Below, in pieces: positions 12,301-24,100 of a stretch of 64,000 nt of DNA. The notes under the pieces were generated by a model. It did no database searches. It saw only the letters and a list, made by a program, of their open reading frames with translations, and had not been told where the DNA came from. Source of the DNA: Apostichopus parvimensis (Eukaryota; Echinodermata; Holothuroidea; Aspidochirotida; Stichopodidae). The DNA is taken from NCBI GenBank assembly GCA_000934455.1, contig KN883972.1:26038-90037 (forward strand). Reading direction: 5' to 3'. Made by a program: the position numbers and the translations under genes. Every line of letters starts with the position of its first letter. Within the stretch, counting starts at the first letter, position 1.

Positions 12301-14081
12301 TTTAGAAAATTCTCTACAATTATAATCTTAGAATTCTGTTAGATTCTGTGTCCAGAATCTTTTAGAAAGTTTTATAGATGCAGAACATTTTACCCCAACA
12401 GGGTATTTCATACTTGTGCACTGCACCTATGGAACACCCTGAGGTCTCCACTTTGTTTTTGCCTGTACTTTTGATGGAGCTCTTTAAGACCAAATACAAA
12501 AGTCGTTGTATTAACGTGAACTTTAATTATTGGTCTTCTTTCCATTTGCTTAAACCAATTATTGTTTCAGTTTCAGCTTTTTATTAATTAATGAAACAAA
12601 ATTATTGCTAAATATGACTTCTTAAACGTATCATTTTCTTTTTCTCTTGTACTGAAAATCCATCCCTAGGGATTGAAATTTCATGTGTAGACCAGCTTAA
12701 GTTCTTATCTTGTATAATAACAAATATTAAGTCTGTGCCATGGTTGACCCTGCCAGTTTCTTACATGTTTCGATGATCTTTCACTCTACAGACTGTAAAC
12801 TTTGGTGCATATTAGTCTGTGATCCTCATTGAAAACAGTCCTATAACCTTTGAGAAGTGCATAGTACTTGGTCTCCTAAATACATAACTTGTTTTCACTG
12901 TTATTTTGCAATTAGATGAAAAAAAGTTGATTAGGCACGTAACCATCTAGCCTTCAAAAGTAGCTATAGATGTCTAAATCAGAGTCTTTGGGCATATAGC
13001 CTTTGTAACTTTCCTACTGTCCATTATTCTACAGAACTTTGCCACTTATTTAATGAAATGCTACAAAAGATAAACCTCGTATGATAAAGCATCCATGAGA
13101 TGTAGCTTAGTGCCATGGCTAAAACTGTGAAATGATTTGGTCAATTTTTGTGTTGGCCTATGTATTTCAACTAGTTGCTTGAATTTAAATATTAATTAAG
13201 TTTAAATACGTTCATTAACATTGTGATACTCTTTAATACTGATTTATGTAGCAATCCATACTAGAATTACTAAGTCCACTTGGACTAACATTTAAATAAG
13301 AGTTCAGACTATAACAACAATTTCAATTTTGGAAATTTAGAAGCCTAGACTATTTTTAAACAACCACTAAAGGTAGGCTACTTAAATTGATACTATGTTC
13401 TAAAGGCAATTCAGGTGAAATTAAACTTGTTTTCAGGGCCTTCTACTAATTTGAGCATATTCCTGGGACATTTTTAATCTGAGGACAGTACATGAAATCC
13501 AGGGACTGTCCCAGCAAAATCAAGGAACGAATGGATGTCTGGTCAACTTAACTCAAGGCCTTTACAAACTTAATCTAACCTGGGGGCTAGCCTATAAAAG
13601 TATAGGCTATATCAGTCAAGCGGAATCTGATCAAAGGAGGCTAACGGTCAAATCGCATAGCCTAACAAGGCCCTAAGCTTAGTTGAAAGGATGTAGGCCT
13701 ATGCAAATTAAACTGCAGACTTACACTTACAAATCAAAGATATCAGCCAGGGAGAAGGGGGGTGGGTGCTCATCATCAATTATGGCTAAGACTAGCCTAC
13801 CATTGTACCATCCTACATATCACTGGAACTGGAGCCTATGTGCTCTAACGTCAAGTGCATGTTAGGTTATCTTACTCGATGTGTAGGGTAAGTGTCGTCT
13901 GGCTAAGGTTAGGCCGTTGACTTAATATTTTAAGGCCTTAACCTACACTACAGTCAGCAGACTACAGTTGGCTAACCTTCCACTAGTACTAGCCTAACAC
14001 TAACAGTAAGGCAGTCACTATACGTTTAGGCTATTTCAGTATTATGCATTTCGTAAAATACGTGCTTAGAATATTAATGCC
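9400..14081. other. Long non-coding stretch (likely TRAK 5' intron)
   Basis: No exon with convincing sites or domain was found in 4.7 kb on either strand. It contains scattered poly-A and poly-T runs. From about 13330 the density of AGGCCTA and AGGCTA words rises sharply toward the promoter. Open frames here (for example 10452-10634, 11018-11260, 13683-13865) have no recognisable features. Confidence 0.5.
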
Positions 14082-14267
14082 CTACCTGATCATCAACGGA
14101 TTAGTATTCATGAATGATCGAGAAGGCTCTAATGTAGAATCGACAGTGTTCTGAAGAGTTTTGCAGATATCAACAGGCTTTTCTCCGCCCAAGATTCGCG
14201 CTATGCATAAACCGTTCGGATTAAATGACGAATCGACACTAGCAAGTTTACTATGAATATACGGCAA
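14082..14267 (-). CDS. Candidate first exon, divergent from EXO1
   Basis: The minus-strand frame starts with ATG, gives 61 codons (MPYIHSKLASVD... to ...NTNPLMI) and reaches a good donor, ATCAG|GTAGGG. It lies just upstream of the CRE/E2F cluster, head-to-head with EXO1. Its end phase (2) does not fit either TRAK exon directly: splicing to 7942-8172 would hit a stop at once. It is therefore either a 5' leader exon with an upstream ORF, needs an exon I did not find, or belongs to another transcript. No homology is recognised. Confidence 0.35.
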   Translation of the reverse strand: MPYIHSKLASVDSSFNPNGLCIARILGGEKPVDICKTLQNTVDSTLEPSRSFMNTNPLMIR

Positions 14268-14369
14268 CGCACGAGTAACAGTGTTTGTATAACTGCAAAT
14301 GTCAACACGCGAGCAAGAAAAGTTTCAATACGTTATTCCTAGGTATCCGTACAAATTGAACGTATTCTC

Positions 14370-14400
14370 CTGGAAATGACGTCAGACGCGGGAAATTTGT
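14370..14400. promoter_or_regulatory. CRE plus E2F-like site, divergent promoter
   Basis: A full palindromic CRE, TGACGTCA, lies at 14377-14384, and an E2F-type GCGGGAAA at 14388-14395, between the minus-strand exon at 14082-14267 and the EXO1 leader. CREB/ATF and E2F sites close to start sites are common at DNA replication and repair genes, so E2F control of EXO1 is a reasonable inference. Start sites themselves cannot be seen. Confidence 0.55.
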
Positions 14401-14499
14401 TTCGTGTGTACACATATCAAATCAGTACAAGGGCACTATTGTGTATAGGCCGCATCGAAAGAATCACAGCGTAGCCTAGGCCTAGTTTGGATCACACAT

Positions 14500-14592
14500 G
14501 ACCCATTGCGAATACGAACTGGAGCAACGTCCCATACGTACCGATTTAAATATATGTCCTTGTTCAGCGGTCTGGATCAATGAGGAGGAAGT
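14500..14592 (+). other. EXO1: Candidate EXO1 5' leader exon
   Basis: A consensus donor (GGAAGT|GTAAGT) at 14593 and an acceptor (TTTCTCATAG) ending at 15196 would join a leader exon to the first coding exon. The left boundary is arbitrary because no start site can be read. An ATG at 14580 would give a four-codon upstream ORF (MRRK) whose stop is created across that splice. Confidence 0.35.
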
Positions 14593-15196
14593 GTAAGTAG
14601 CCTACTGCCAGCAATAAAAATGTTGACCATGTGAGCTTATAGCTTAACATAGGCTAGACCAACTGTAACTAGGGCTAGCTAGGCCTAGGGCCTAAACTTA
14701 AGTAACAGTGTAAGTTTAGAACATAGGCATAGGCTAAGTTGCTGAGTTACACCTTAATGGCTAATCCAAGGTCCAATTTGCAATAGCGCATAGGCCTAGC
14801 CCAGTTATTCGGTAAAGCCCAGAACTTCTATAGTTAGTAGCAGGTCTGGGCCAAAGCAACTTAGACTAGGGCCTAGGATACAGGCACAGTGATTCCTCCT
14901 AGGCTGGCAATTATAAGGCCGTAGGGCCTAGTTTGGAATACAAACCTGTATATGTCAGACCTAAGGCTAAAGTAAAGTTAGAGCCTAGTCTAACAATATT
15001 ACATTTGATTATAATCATAATGATAAATAATGCAGCCAATTGGAGGGGGTCGGGGGGGAGAGAGGGGAGGCCTAAGTTAGGCTAGGCCTATGTTGGTTTG
15101 TAATGGTTGGTGTTCTGAAGCTAAGTAGAAAAACTATGCACAATTAAATTCCTATGTGAAGACAGTTTTATGTTTAAAAATCTACATTTCTCATAG
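14593..15196. other. AGGCCTA-rich EXO1 leader intron
   Basis: About 600 bases with many copies of AGGCCTA, TAGGCCT and AGGCTA, plus a G-rich tract at 15043-15070 with four G runs. It is probably the first, non-coding intron of EXO1. Confidence 0.5.
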
Positions 15197-18100
15197 AAAA
15201 GCGTCTGAGTAGCTGTTGGACCCAGATCGGGGTGTTATAGAAGAATCCCTCCACTGGACCTGCAACCACCACAATGGGCATTCAAGGGTTACTTCCGTTC
15301 CTGAAAGATGCTACTGAAGCCATTAACATCAGAAAGTATAGAGGTCATGCTGTTGCCGTGGATACATATTGCTGGATCCACAGAGGAGCAGTTGCCTGTG
15401 CTCTCCAACTTGCAAAAGGAGAAAAATGTGACCAGTGAGTTGTAAAGATCTGTTTAAATTTTTATATTAAATGCAGTAACTTTCTCTATCTGCACTAAGT
15501 GAACTTTTCAGTTGGTATTTACACCATGTGTGAGCATATAAAACATGTCTCACCACAGACCTTATGACTGCCATAGTTTGTGACAGGGTTGGTATTGTAT
15601 TGGCCTGCATATATAGGTATTGGTACACTAAACAGAACTCTTTCATACTTTATGCAACTACTAAACATCATTGCTTTATCTTTAAACTTCTCCCATCGAG
15701 TATTAGTGGATGTCTTCATGAGTTTTAGTTATTTTCATGACTGCCTCTTCTGTACATTGATGCTTTGAAACACTCTTCACAACTCTGCTAGCTGCTTTTG
15801 TCAACATTGGTTTGGTATTGTGGAAAATTGGGAACAGTGAAAAGGCTAGAAAGGGTTTGATATTGTACTTTATCAAAGTTAGTGCTAATTGGATGGTCCA
15901 GTCACACTCAATATTAACAGAGGGCAAGTCCTGTCATGTCAGTCCAATGTAATTCCACGAAAACGCGACAAGTCGGGCAGTTTTTGACTTCAGATGATAA
16001 CAGTACTGTGAGGTGATCACTAGTAGCATAGTGTAAAGTACAAATTTGTTTGTTATTATTGCTTGAAAGCCCTTTCACAAGATTGTGTTACTTTCATGCA
16101 GAAATCTGTTTACAGTACAAAATTTCAAAATTGCTAGGAAAAATTGGGGCTGAAGACAAGAGTGCATTTGCTGGGGATTGGTGGGGAGAGAGGACATTGG
16201 ATAGCCTTCCACACCCCCCCCCCAAAAAAATGCTGACAATATGTACTATCTGCCTATGCAAAAGGTAAGAATTTGAACACACAGAAGAACTTACAGCTTT
16301 GATGGCACATCACAACTGTTTTTAATTTATTTCTTCACCCGCCACTCCAGGTACGTGAGGTACTGCTTAAAATTTGTCAACATGCTGCGGTCAATGGAAA
16401 TCACGCCGATTCTAGTATTCGACGGACGTCATTTGCCAGCGAAGAAATCCGTCGAAGATGCCAGGAGAAAGTGAGTTATAGAGTTTAATCAAGTCCTTGT
16501 TCTTCTTCTCAAAGTGAGAGCATGCTATAATTAGAAAATAAACTACTATTTCCAGGACTAAAATTTCACAATCTTAGCTTCTTTGTTAAAATTGGAAAAA
16601 TGCCAGTGCATTAAAAATCTACTGGCTCAACTCAAATTCCCTCAAGGTTGGCATTTTCCTTGGATCGATACAAAGGCAACAGCACTTTTCCACTGGTAGA
16701 AATGTGCAAGTGCCTTTCTTTTTTCTTTCATGGTCCGAATTTGATGAAAATTACTTCTCTTTTACAGACGGAGAGAACTCTACAGCCAGAAGGGAAAGCA
16801 GCTTTTACGAGAGGGTAAATCATCAGAGGCCAGAGACGCCTTCGTCAAATGCATCAACGTAACGTCTGAGATGGCTCTGGAAGTCATGAAGGTATGTTTC
16901 TGTTTCATGATATGTGTACAAGGGAGAAGGTCCAGGAGGGGGAGGGGGAAGGGCGGGAAGATGGGTTGTAGGAGCGAAGTGGGGAAGGGGGACTTAAACA
17001 AATGCATTAACGTAACGTCTGAGATGGCTCTGGATGTCATGAAGGTATGTTTCTGCTTGAAATTCATGATATGTGTACAAGGGGGAAGGGCCAGAAGAGG
17101 GCCAGGATTGGGGAGGGGGATGGGGAACAAAATCGTTGAGACCATTGCGCTGTTCTCATGGTTTTTGCAGATGCAATGGAAATATTTTCAACTGATGAAG
17201 TCAAAGCTCAGGATGGGTGAGCAAAATTCTGCAGCTCTGCTTCATGGAATGAGATTATTGTCACATCAACAGAGTAAAGATTTGCTTATTTTGGCCATTT
17301 GCGAAGTAAGAAGAAGTTATTAAGTCGAGAGGGAAGATTTATCCAAATTAGACATTTAAAACTATACGCTTTTTAAGTTTTACACTTGATTCAAATGTAA
17401 CTGTTTGTTTAATACTTGCAACGCTGTCGGAATGTTGTCTACAGGCTGCACGTTCGTTAGGTGTGGACTGCATCGTCGCCCCCTACGAGGCAGACTCTCA
17501 GCTGGCTTACCTCGAGAAGAATGGATTCGTCCAAGCTATCATCACCGAAGATTCAGATTTGCTCCCTTTTGGGTGTAAAAGGGTAAGTTGTTGTTAAAAA
17601 ACTAACATCTTCAGTATTTAGAAATTTTGATTTGATTTGTTGACTGTATGTAAACAATATCTGCCACAGGTGATGAAAAACAGTTCAGTTGAATTCTTGA
17701 TTGTGACACCAAAAATTTGTGATGTTCTTTCTTTTGAAGGTATTTGCCAAACAGAACTTGATAAGATTGATTCCTTTCTTCAGTAAATAGTCAAAAGTAT
17801 GCACAGGTTCATTGGTAAGATCTTTTTCACCCTCACAGGATTTATCCAACAGTTTCAAAAATTTATTTAAGCAGCTGACAGAAAGTTAGAATTATTCTTT
17901 TATTATTTGTTGTCATTCTTTCTATAAACATAATGAAACCTTTAACATCACAAGATCTCTGACAAAAGCCAAAGACGTAGGGGGCAAAAGAGAAAAAACC
18001 CTCCCCACATAGCGATGTAGCATTCTTATTCACTTCCATAGGCCCTTAGGAAGCATCCTTGTGTTTGCAGGCAAACAGTACATAAACATGACAATAAGAC

Positions 18101-21100
18101 TGAGAAATACGTTTATATCATTAGCGCTCTACTGAATTGAGCATATTTTTGGAAATTCTTTCGTGGTGCATCAAAATTATTTGAATATAATGAAACACAG
18201 CTCGGTGTAGCCTACAGACCACTTTGCCGTAAAAAAAAAGGGGAAGAGATTTTTCGATGGTGACAAATGGTTGGGAATGCACATAAGATGCCAATTCCAG
18301 AAGCAGCCAGAAAAATTATAGGTCTCGCTCGTCTACCATTCTTCCCCCTCCCCCCCCTCCGGGGAGAGGCCTTTTCAACGGCCATTTTGATATTTAATCC
18401 GCAGGTGATATTTAAAATGGACACAAACGGGAACGCTCTGGAAATTGATCAGTCCAGTCTCAACCGTGCCCTCAAGATGGGAAGCTACTTCTCCGTCGAC
18501 AAGTTCCGACACATGTGTATACTCGCGGGATGTGACTACCTTCCGTCGTTGCAAGGAATCGGATTAGGGAAAGCTAGGAAGTTTATCCACACCAGTACTA
18601 ATCCCGATATGCGTCAGGTATGTCCATCAGTCCAGTCCTTTGAAACGATAAATATTGTTTGCGCTTTGTAACATCGATGATTTCTATAGATGGTTTCATT
18701 GTCTCAGATCTCCGAGGAGCACAGCTATAAAAAGATCCCAGCTGGCCAAGATGCAGCCAGTTCTTGTATAGTAATTACACACACAGCTAGAAACTTCCAC
18801 TGTATATACACAGCTAGAAACTTCCACTGTTTATAGTTTAAAATCTTGTGGGACAAGCTGTTTCACCATTCAGACATCGTTAAAAACAATATAGTGGTGT
18901 CCACTGGATGACTACCATTTGATGAAATTGATTTGTATTTGATGATTTGTATTGATTTGTATTTGATTATTTGTATTGATTTGTATTTGATGAAAAACCA
19001 ATCTTCTGATTCTTGTTTTCATCGCCATCCTCCAGGTTTTAAAGAGAATGCCTCTACAGATGAAGTTAAAGGTGCCGGTCACCCAGGAGTACATCGACGG
19101 TTTTATTCGGGCGGATAATACCTTTCTCTATCAGCTTGCCTTTGACCCCCGAAAGAGGAAACTTATGCCGCTTCATCCCTATCCTCCTGAGCTAGCCGAC
19201 GAAGAAATGGACTACGCTGGGAGGTATGACTGTAACCTTTGACCGCCTGATTTCTGCAGAAAATGTTTACTCACATACATGTGTATTTGATATTCTCACG
19301 ATTGAAAACATTTGAAACACTTTGAGAAAAGTGTTTTGATATTAGATGGGTGTTAGTTCATAATGAATTTTTTGCCCTGCTTGGTTGGCAAGTTATTCTC
19401 AAAATCTATTTTCATTTTGTTTTCCTGGTTGACTTTTTTTTCAGGTACTTTGACTCCAAGTCAGCCCTGCAACTCGCTTTAGGCAATGTCGACGCTGGGT
19501 CCTTGAGGAAGATGTTTAATTTTGAACCAGATACGAGTAAAGTGAGTCCTACTGAACGTTTTCTGCAATCTATATATCCTTGCAGTTAATGTAGTGCAGC
19601 AAGCTTAGTTTCATTTTCAACCTTTACATGTTTTTCTGGACTTAAACAATGTAACCATTATTGCTAAAGAGATACTCTGGTGGCAAAAAAATGGTAACTA
19701 ATATTGAAGAGAGAAAATATTCCACAAGTAGTTGAAAACCTCCATCTCAATATCTTGCACATATCTCAAGTTATGGTTGATTAAATGCAAGCTATGTTGA
19801 CTGGCTAAATCCTGGATTCTTCCATCGAGTAGGTGGTTGGTGATGACATAAATGGCAAATACATGTTCTAAAAAAGGTTTACTTTCCTATAACATTCTAT
19901 CCATTATCTTCTTGTTGATTTATCCTTGAAACATACATACATTTGAAACATTTGGAATGTGTACTTAGCTAACAGTGTTCTCTGTATTGAGAATTTGCAA
20001 AATGCAACTTTTTTGGGCTCGAAATAATTCCCTCTGTGAATAAATGAGCTAGATATTATAAAAAAAAAATTTTAAATATTTTCAGATGAATTGACGAGCT
20101 GATATCTTTCACTCTGTCCTTGCCAGATGCAATCACGATATAACCCCAAAATTTGAAAAAAAAATCAAAAATCTCTTGCAATACAAAATGCTATGAGAAT
20201 GTGGTTTTACCTAAAGATGCAGACAATTTCTAGCATTTTATTATGATTATTATTAATTTCAGGCAACAGAATATCTCTTTAACTTACTCAAATGTCTTTA
20301 AATGGTCCATAATCTCTTCAATTGCTCGTAGTACTTCCATAGGGAACATTGATCAATAAAGTAATATAATATATACAGCTAGGTCACTGTTATATAAAAC
20401 CAAAGTGGTGACTGGTATAACATGTTCACATTTTGTGGTATATTTGTGATATTTTCAAACCAATAAAACACTCAATTTCATACTGGTGAGAATGTTTCAT
20501 CCTTCGACAATGCTCAGACGTACCCTCAAGGCACCCACCGCCACAAACTGAGCATTTGGCACGAAGATTTTCGACCTGCCCCGGCCTTGGCGACCAAAGA
20601 CTCAGTGGAAGTCAAAAGGAACCCTACTAAAGGTCAAGAGATGACAGTCCAGAGCAGTGGAATCGCAAGGAGAAGGTCGTCACCAAGGAAACGAAAGCGA
20701 GATGGTGAGTGCAGACAACCTGCGGTATTACCGCTATTGATCCAACTAAATATGTCAGACTTCATCTATGCAGGAATTACATGTTGAGCTCAAATGCTAA
20801 AAATACTCACCAATCGAGGTATATTGTAGGAAAACAGCTGTTACCATGGAAACCAGAAGAAAATCTCAATATAAAGCCTAAATAAATCTTCAGTCTTGAG
20901 GTATAGATGAGGCTGTGTAAATAAGGTATCCTAATTAAGTTCTAGTCCAAACCAACAAAGTTGTATGAAGACAGCTGTTGCCATGGAAACCATGAAGGAA
21001 ATAATGACACCTGACAGTTATGCTTTAAAAGTTCATCTTTAGTTTTACACATGAAGCTTATGTACAATTATGCATACAGCTCAACTAGTAAACATTTAAA

Positions 21101-24100
21101 ATAATCATCAATATTTCACCCTGTGGTTTGGTCACATTTTCATCCTAGACATTGTGTGTTTCCTTCTCCATTGCGAAGTTTTTCTGTCCATGGCATGGGC
21201 TGAATTGCTCATTCCATCAGCTTCGTTGATATATCTGATATAAATCACAATTAGCCTTCATATACCATCTCCGGAAATATACATATTTCGTGTTGTTCCC
21301 TAATGATACAAGTAATTGAGAAATTATACAGGATCATAAAAATTCTGAAGTGGAATTTAGGTAGTTGCCTTGTTTCTTAACTAATTGCTAGATTTAAAAA
21401 CATAACCTAACAAGTAGAAGATATAGGAAGCCTTCACAATACACTATGTGTGATGATGTTTGGTATGAACTAACCACAGTTAGCAAATGATCAATATTTT
21501 CCATGTAGAAACCCATGTTGCCATGGTGACCTTTCATCATTCCAGCTCTTTTCTTAAAAGTTTAAGGAACTTGTGCTTATTTTGTCGTTATCTACTTCCA
21601 GAGAATACCTCAGGTCAAGAAGTTACATCTGCAGCAGCCTTAGCAACCATTTATAGCGGGTCTCCAGATTCCAAAACAAGAAGGATCCATGCATCAGGTG
21701 TGTACCGGTATATCAATTGTAGGATTCATGAAATACAACGGTGTGATCGTAATGCATTACATTGCAGCTTTAATATTTTCCTCTTGATCATTTCAACATT
21801 TATGCATATATATTTTTCGACGTGATTTTAATTGCGTAGTAGTCCCCTATAGAACATAACAGCAGTATGGAGAGTGAACCAAACAATATTGAAATTTAAA
21901 AGTTGTCCTTAGAACATTAATAATTTTATAGATTATATATGAAAATTGAGTTTGATAATTTCCTATTTAATACCTTAGGAAGTAAAAAAGCAAACCCTCT
22001 AGTATTCACCCTTTTGAATTCCTGTTTGCTAGTTTGCAATTATATTATTGTTCAGAGGAGGCCACCATTCCAGAGACTCCCAGCCCTATGAGGGAATCGG
22101 ACAAGCGCCCTCCACGGGAAATCGAACCAGTTACTCAACGGAACAGGATGACTCCTCGCAACGTCTTTGCGGTCAAAAAGAACCACCGAGTTGACAGGGA
22201 GCACAGAGAAAACTTACTGCAGTCTGAAGTGACGGTTTCAAGCAGGTGCTCTTAAACATCATTTGCAACTCAAGGATGAATTTAAAATAATAATAGAATG
22301 GCAATAATTATCATAACTTTCAGAATAATATCTTAAGGCAGTTATTTGACGACATTAAACAACCACATGTGTGTATGGAAAAAACCAAATGACATGTTTT
22401 TATACTTCACATTGGGTGGCTGTCTACTATATATAGTCTAAGCTTATTTTTATTCACCATTTGGAAGACCATTACAGTACCATGGAGTTCTCCTATATGA
22501 AAAACCACTTGTATTTTAGCAGGCCAGACTTGAAACCCACAGTCTGCTAGATGCTATTTTATAGCATTGTTTTTCGCTTCTAAAGCCACTGCCTCCAACA
22601 ACTCAATCATAGCGCTCGTTTTTGTGTTGAAATGTTGTACTGCAACAATAAGAGAAAACTTCGAAAAAATTAGAAAAAAGGAGGGCAGGTAAATTGTTCT
22701 GAAGTCTTCTTGAATTATATATGGATGATTTCAACAGGTCCTCAATTGATACCTAATTTGTAAATTGGATTTATTGACTTCAAATAAATTAATTAAAATA
22801 TGATATTTCAACTTTTTATGGACAACACAGTGCAAAGACGAGATCCTGCACCATTCGTCTTGACAAATTTGTCATTCACTGTTAACATTTAAATAGTCAA
22901 ACTGTCAAACTTGTTCTTTTTTTACTTTTTTGTTAAGGTGGCTAGCATCTGGTATAAAGTCTGACCTAATGACCTTGGTGCTAAACTAGTTTGTTCAGCC
23001 ACTTTCATTGATGGTCTTCTAGTAGTTGAAAACTGAAAAGTCATTATTCAAATACTAAAAAGTGTTATTGTCTTGTAAACTGCACTTGATATTAATTTGG
23101 TGTCTTATGTACTGTACATTTACATATCAAATCTAATTGTGGTCCAAAAGTTATCTAGTGTTGTTAGGAAGTGTCTATAAGTAAATTAATAACCGGCCAA
23201 GGCAAAGCTTACTACAGACAGACAGGAATCTCTCTTGGTATTAGTTGTTGGTTATTGCTCAACTCAGATTCAACTTTTATATCAAGTTTCATTTCAGTTT
23301 TTTTTTTTTGGTTCTTATTGAGCTTTTTCGGTTTTTACTTTTCATCGATTGGCTGATGTTTGCTTTGCAGATTCTTCCCATCATCGACAACAATCGTCGA
23401 GACGGAGGAGGACACAGAGTCACCCGACCAATCAGAAGAAAAAGATGATTTAGTTCTCGTTCATGAGGACAAAGGTCACATCTACGAACCTGGTAGGAAG
23501 GATGACCTAGCCGCCGAGCCGGCGAAAGAGGAACGGCCGGAATTACAGGACAGTATACGAGACCATCAACGGAAAGTCCGCGGTGCCACGGGGAGGCTCT
23601 GCGATAAAAACGTGGACAGGACGGGCGTTTTAGACTCCTTGCAGAAGTTTCGACATTCAGAATTCTACGAGGAACAAGTCCGGATCAAGAGGAAAACCGA
23701 GGAGAGGAGGCAGAAGACCCCACCGTCTTCTAAGAAAGGCGCCTCGGGTGTAACCAACAGGAAAGGAGGTGCATTCCATTGGTCCAGTCAGGTATCCAAG
23801 AGCGGGGTCGTTCAAAAGACTCTGGCCGACTCGATGAAGAGTCTTTGCACGTTCCATCGGAAGAGCAACTCACAAGTTATGAAATGGAAGGATTCCATTG
23901 ACGATGCTGAACCTAAGACAGACAAGTGTGTCGCAAACAGCAGCCAAGAGGGTCTGTCCGATTCTCAACGTAGCGGCATTAAATCGAGTCAAGTCGAATC
24001 GGAGAGTGACTTTGCGGGGTCCCAGTCTTCCTCGAACGGACTCTCGTCTCAACGTAGCATCCCGACTTGCAGTATAGACAGGGATGGCCCTACTTTCAGT

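Noticed and set aside
16780-17145. Minus-strand ORF of 121 residues with repeated [16 protein letters not shown]
   Set aside because: It is the antisense of EXO1 exon 3 and its tandem copy; the repetition comes from the duplicated exon.
22505-22620. Degenerate tRNA-SINE in EXO1 intron 10, with a relative near 63520-63600
   Set aside because: A box B-like GGTTTCAAGTC on the minus strand and some shared words are visible, but the borders and box A are too weak to list as an element.
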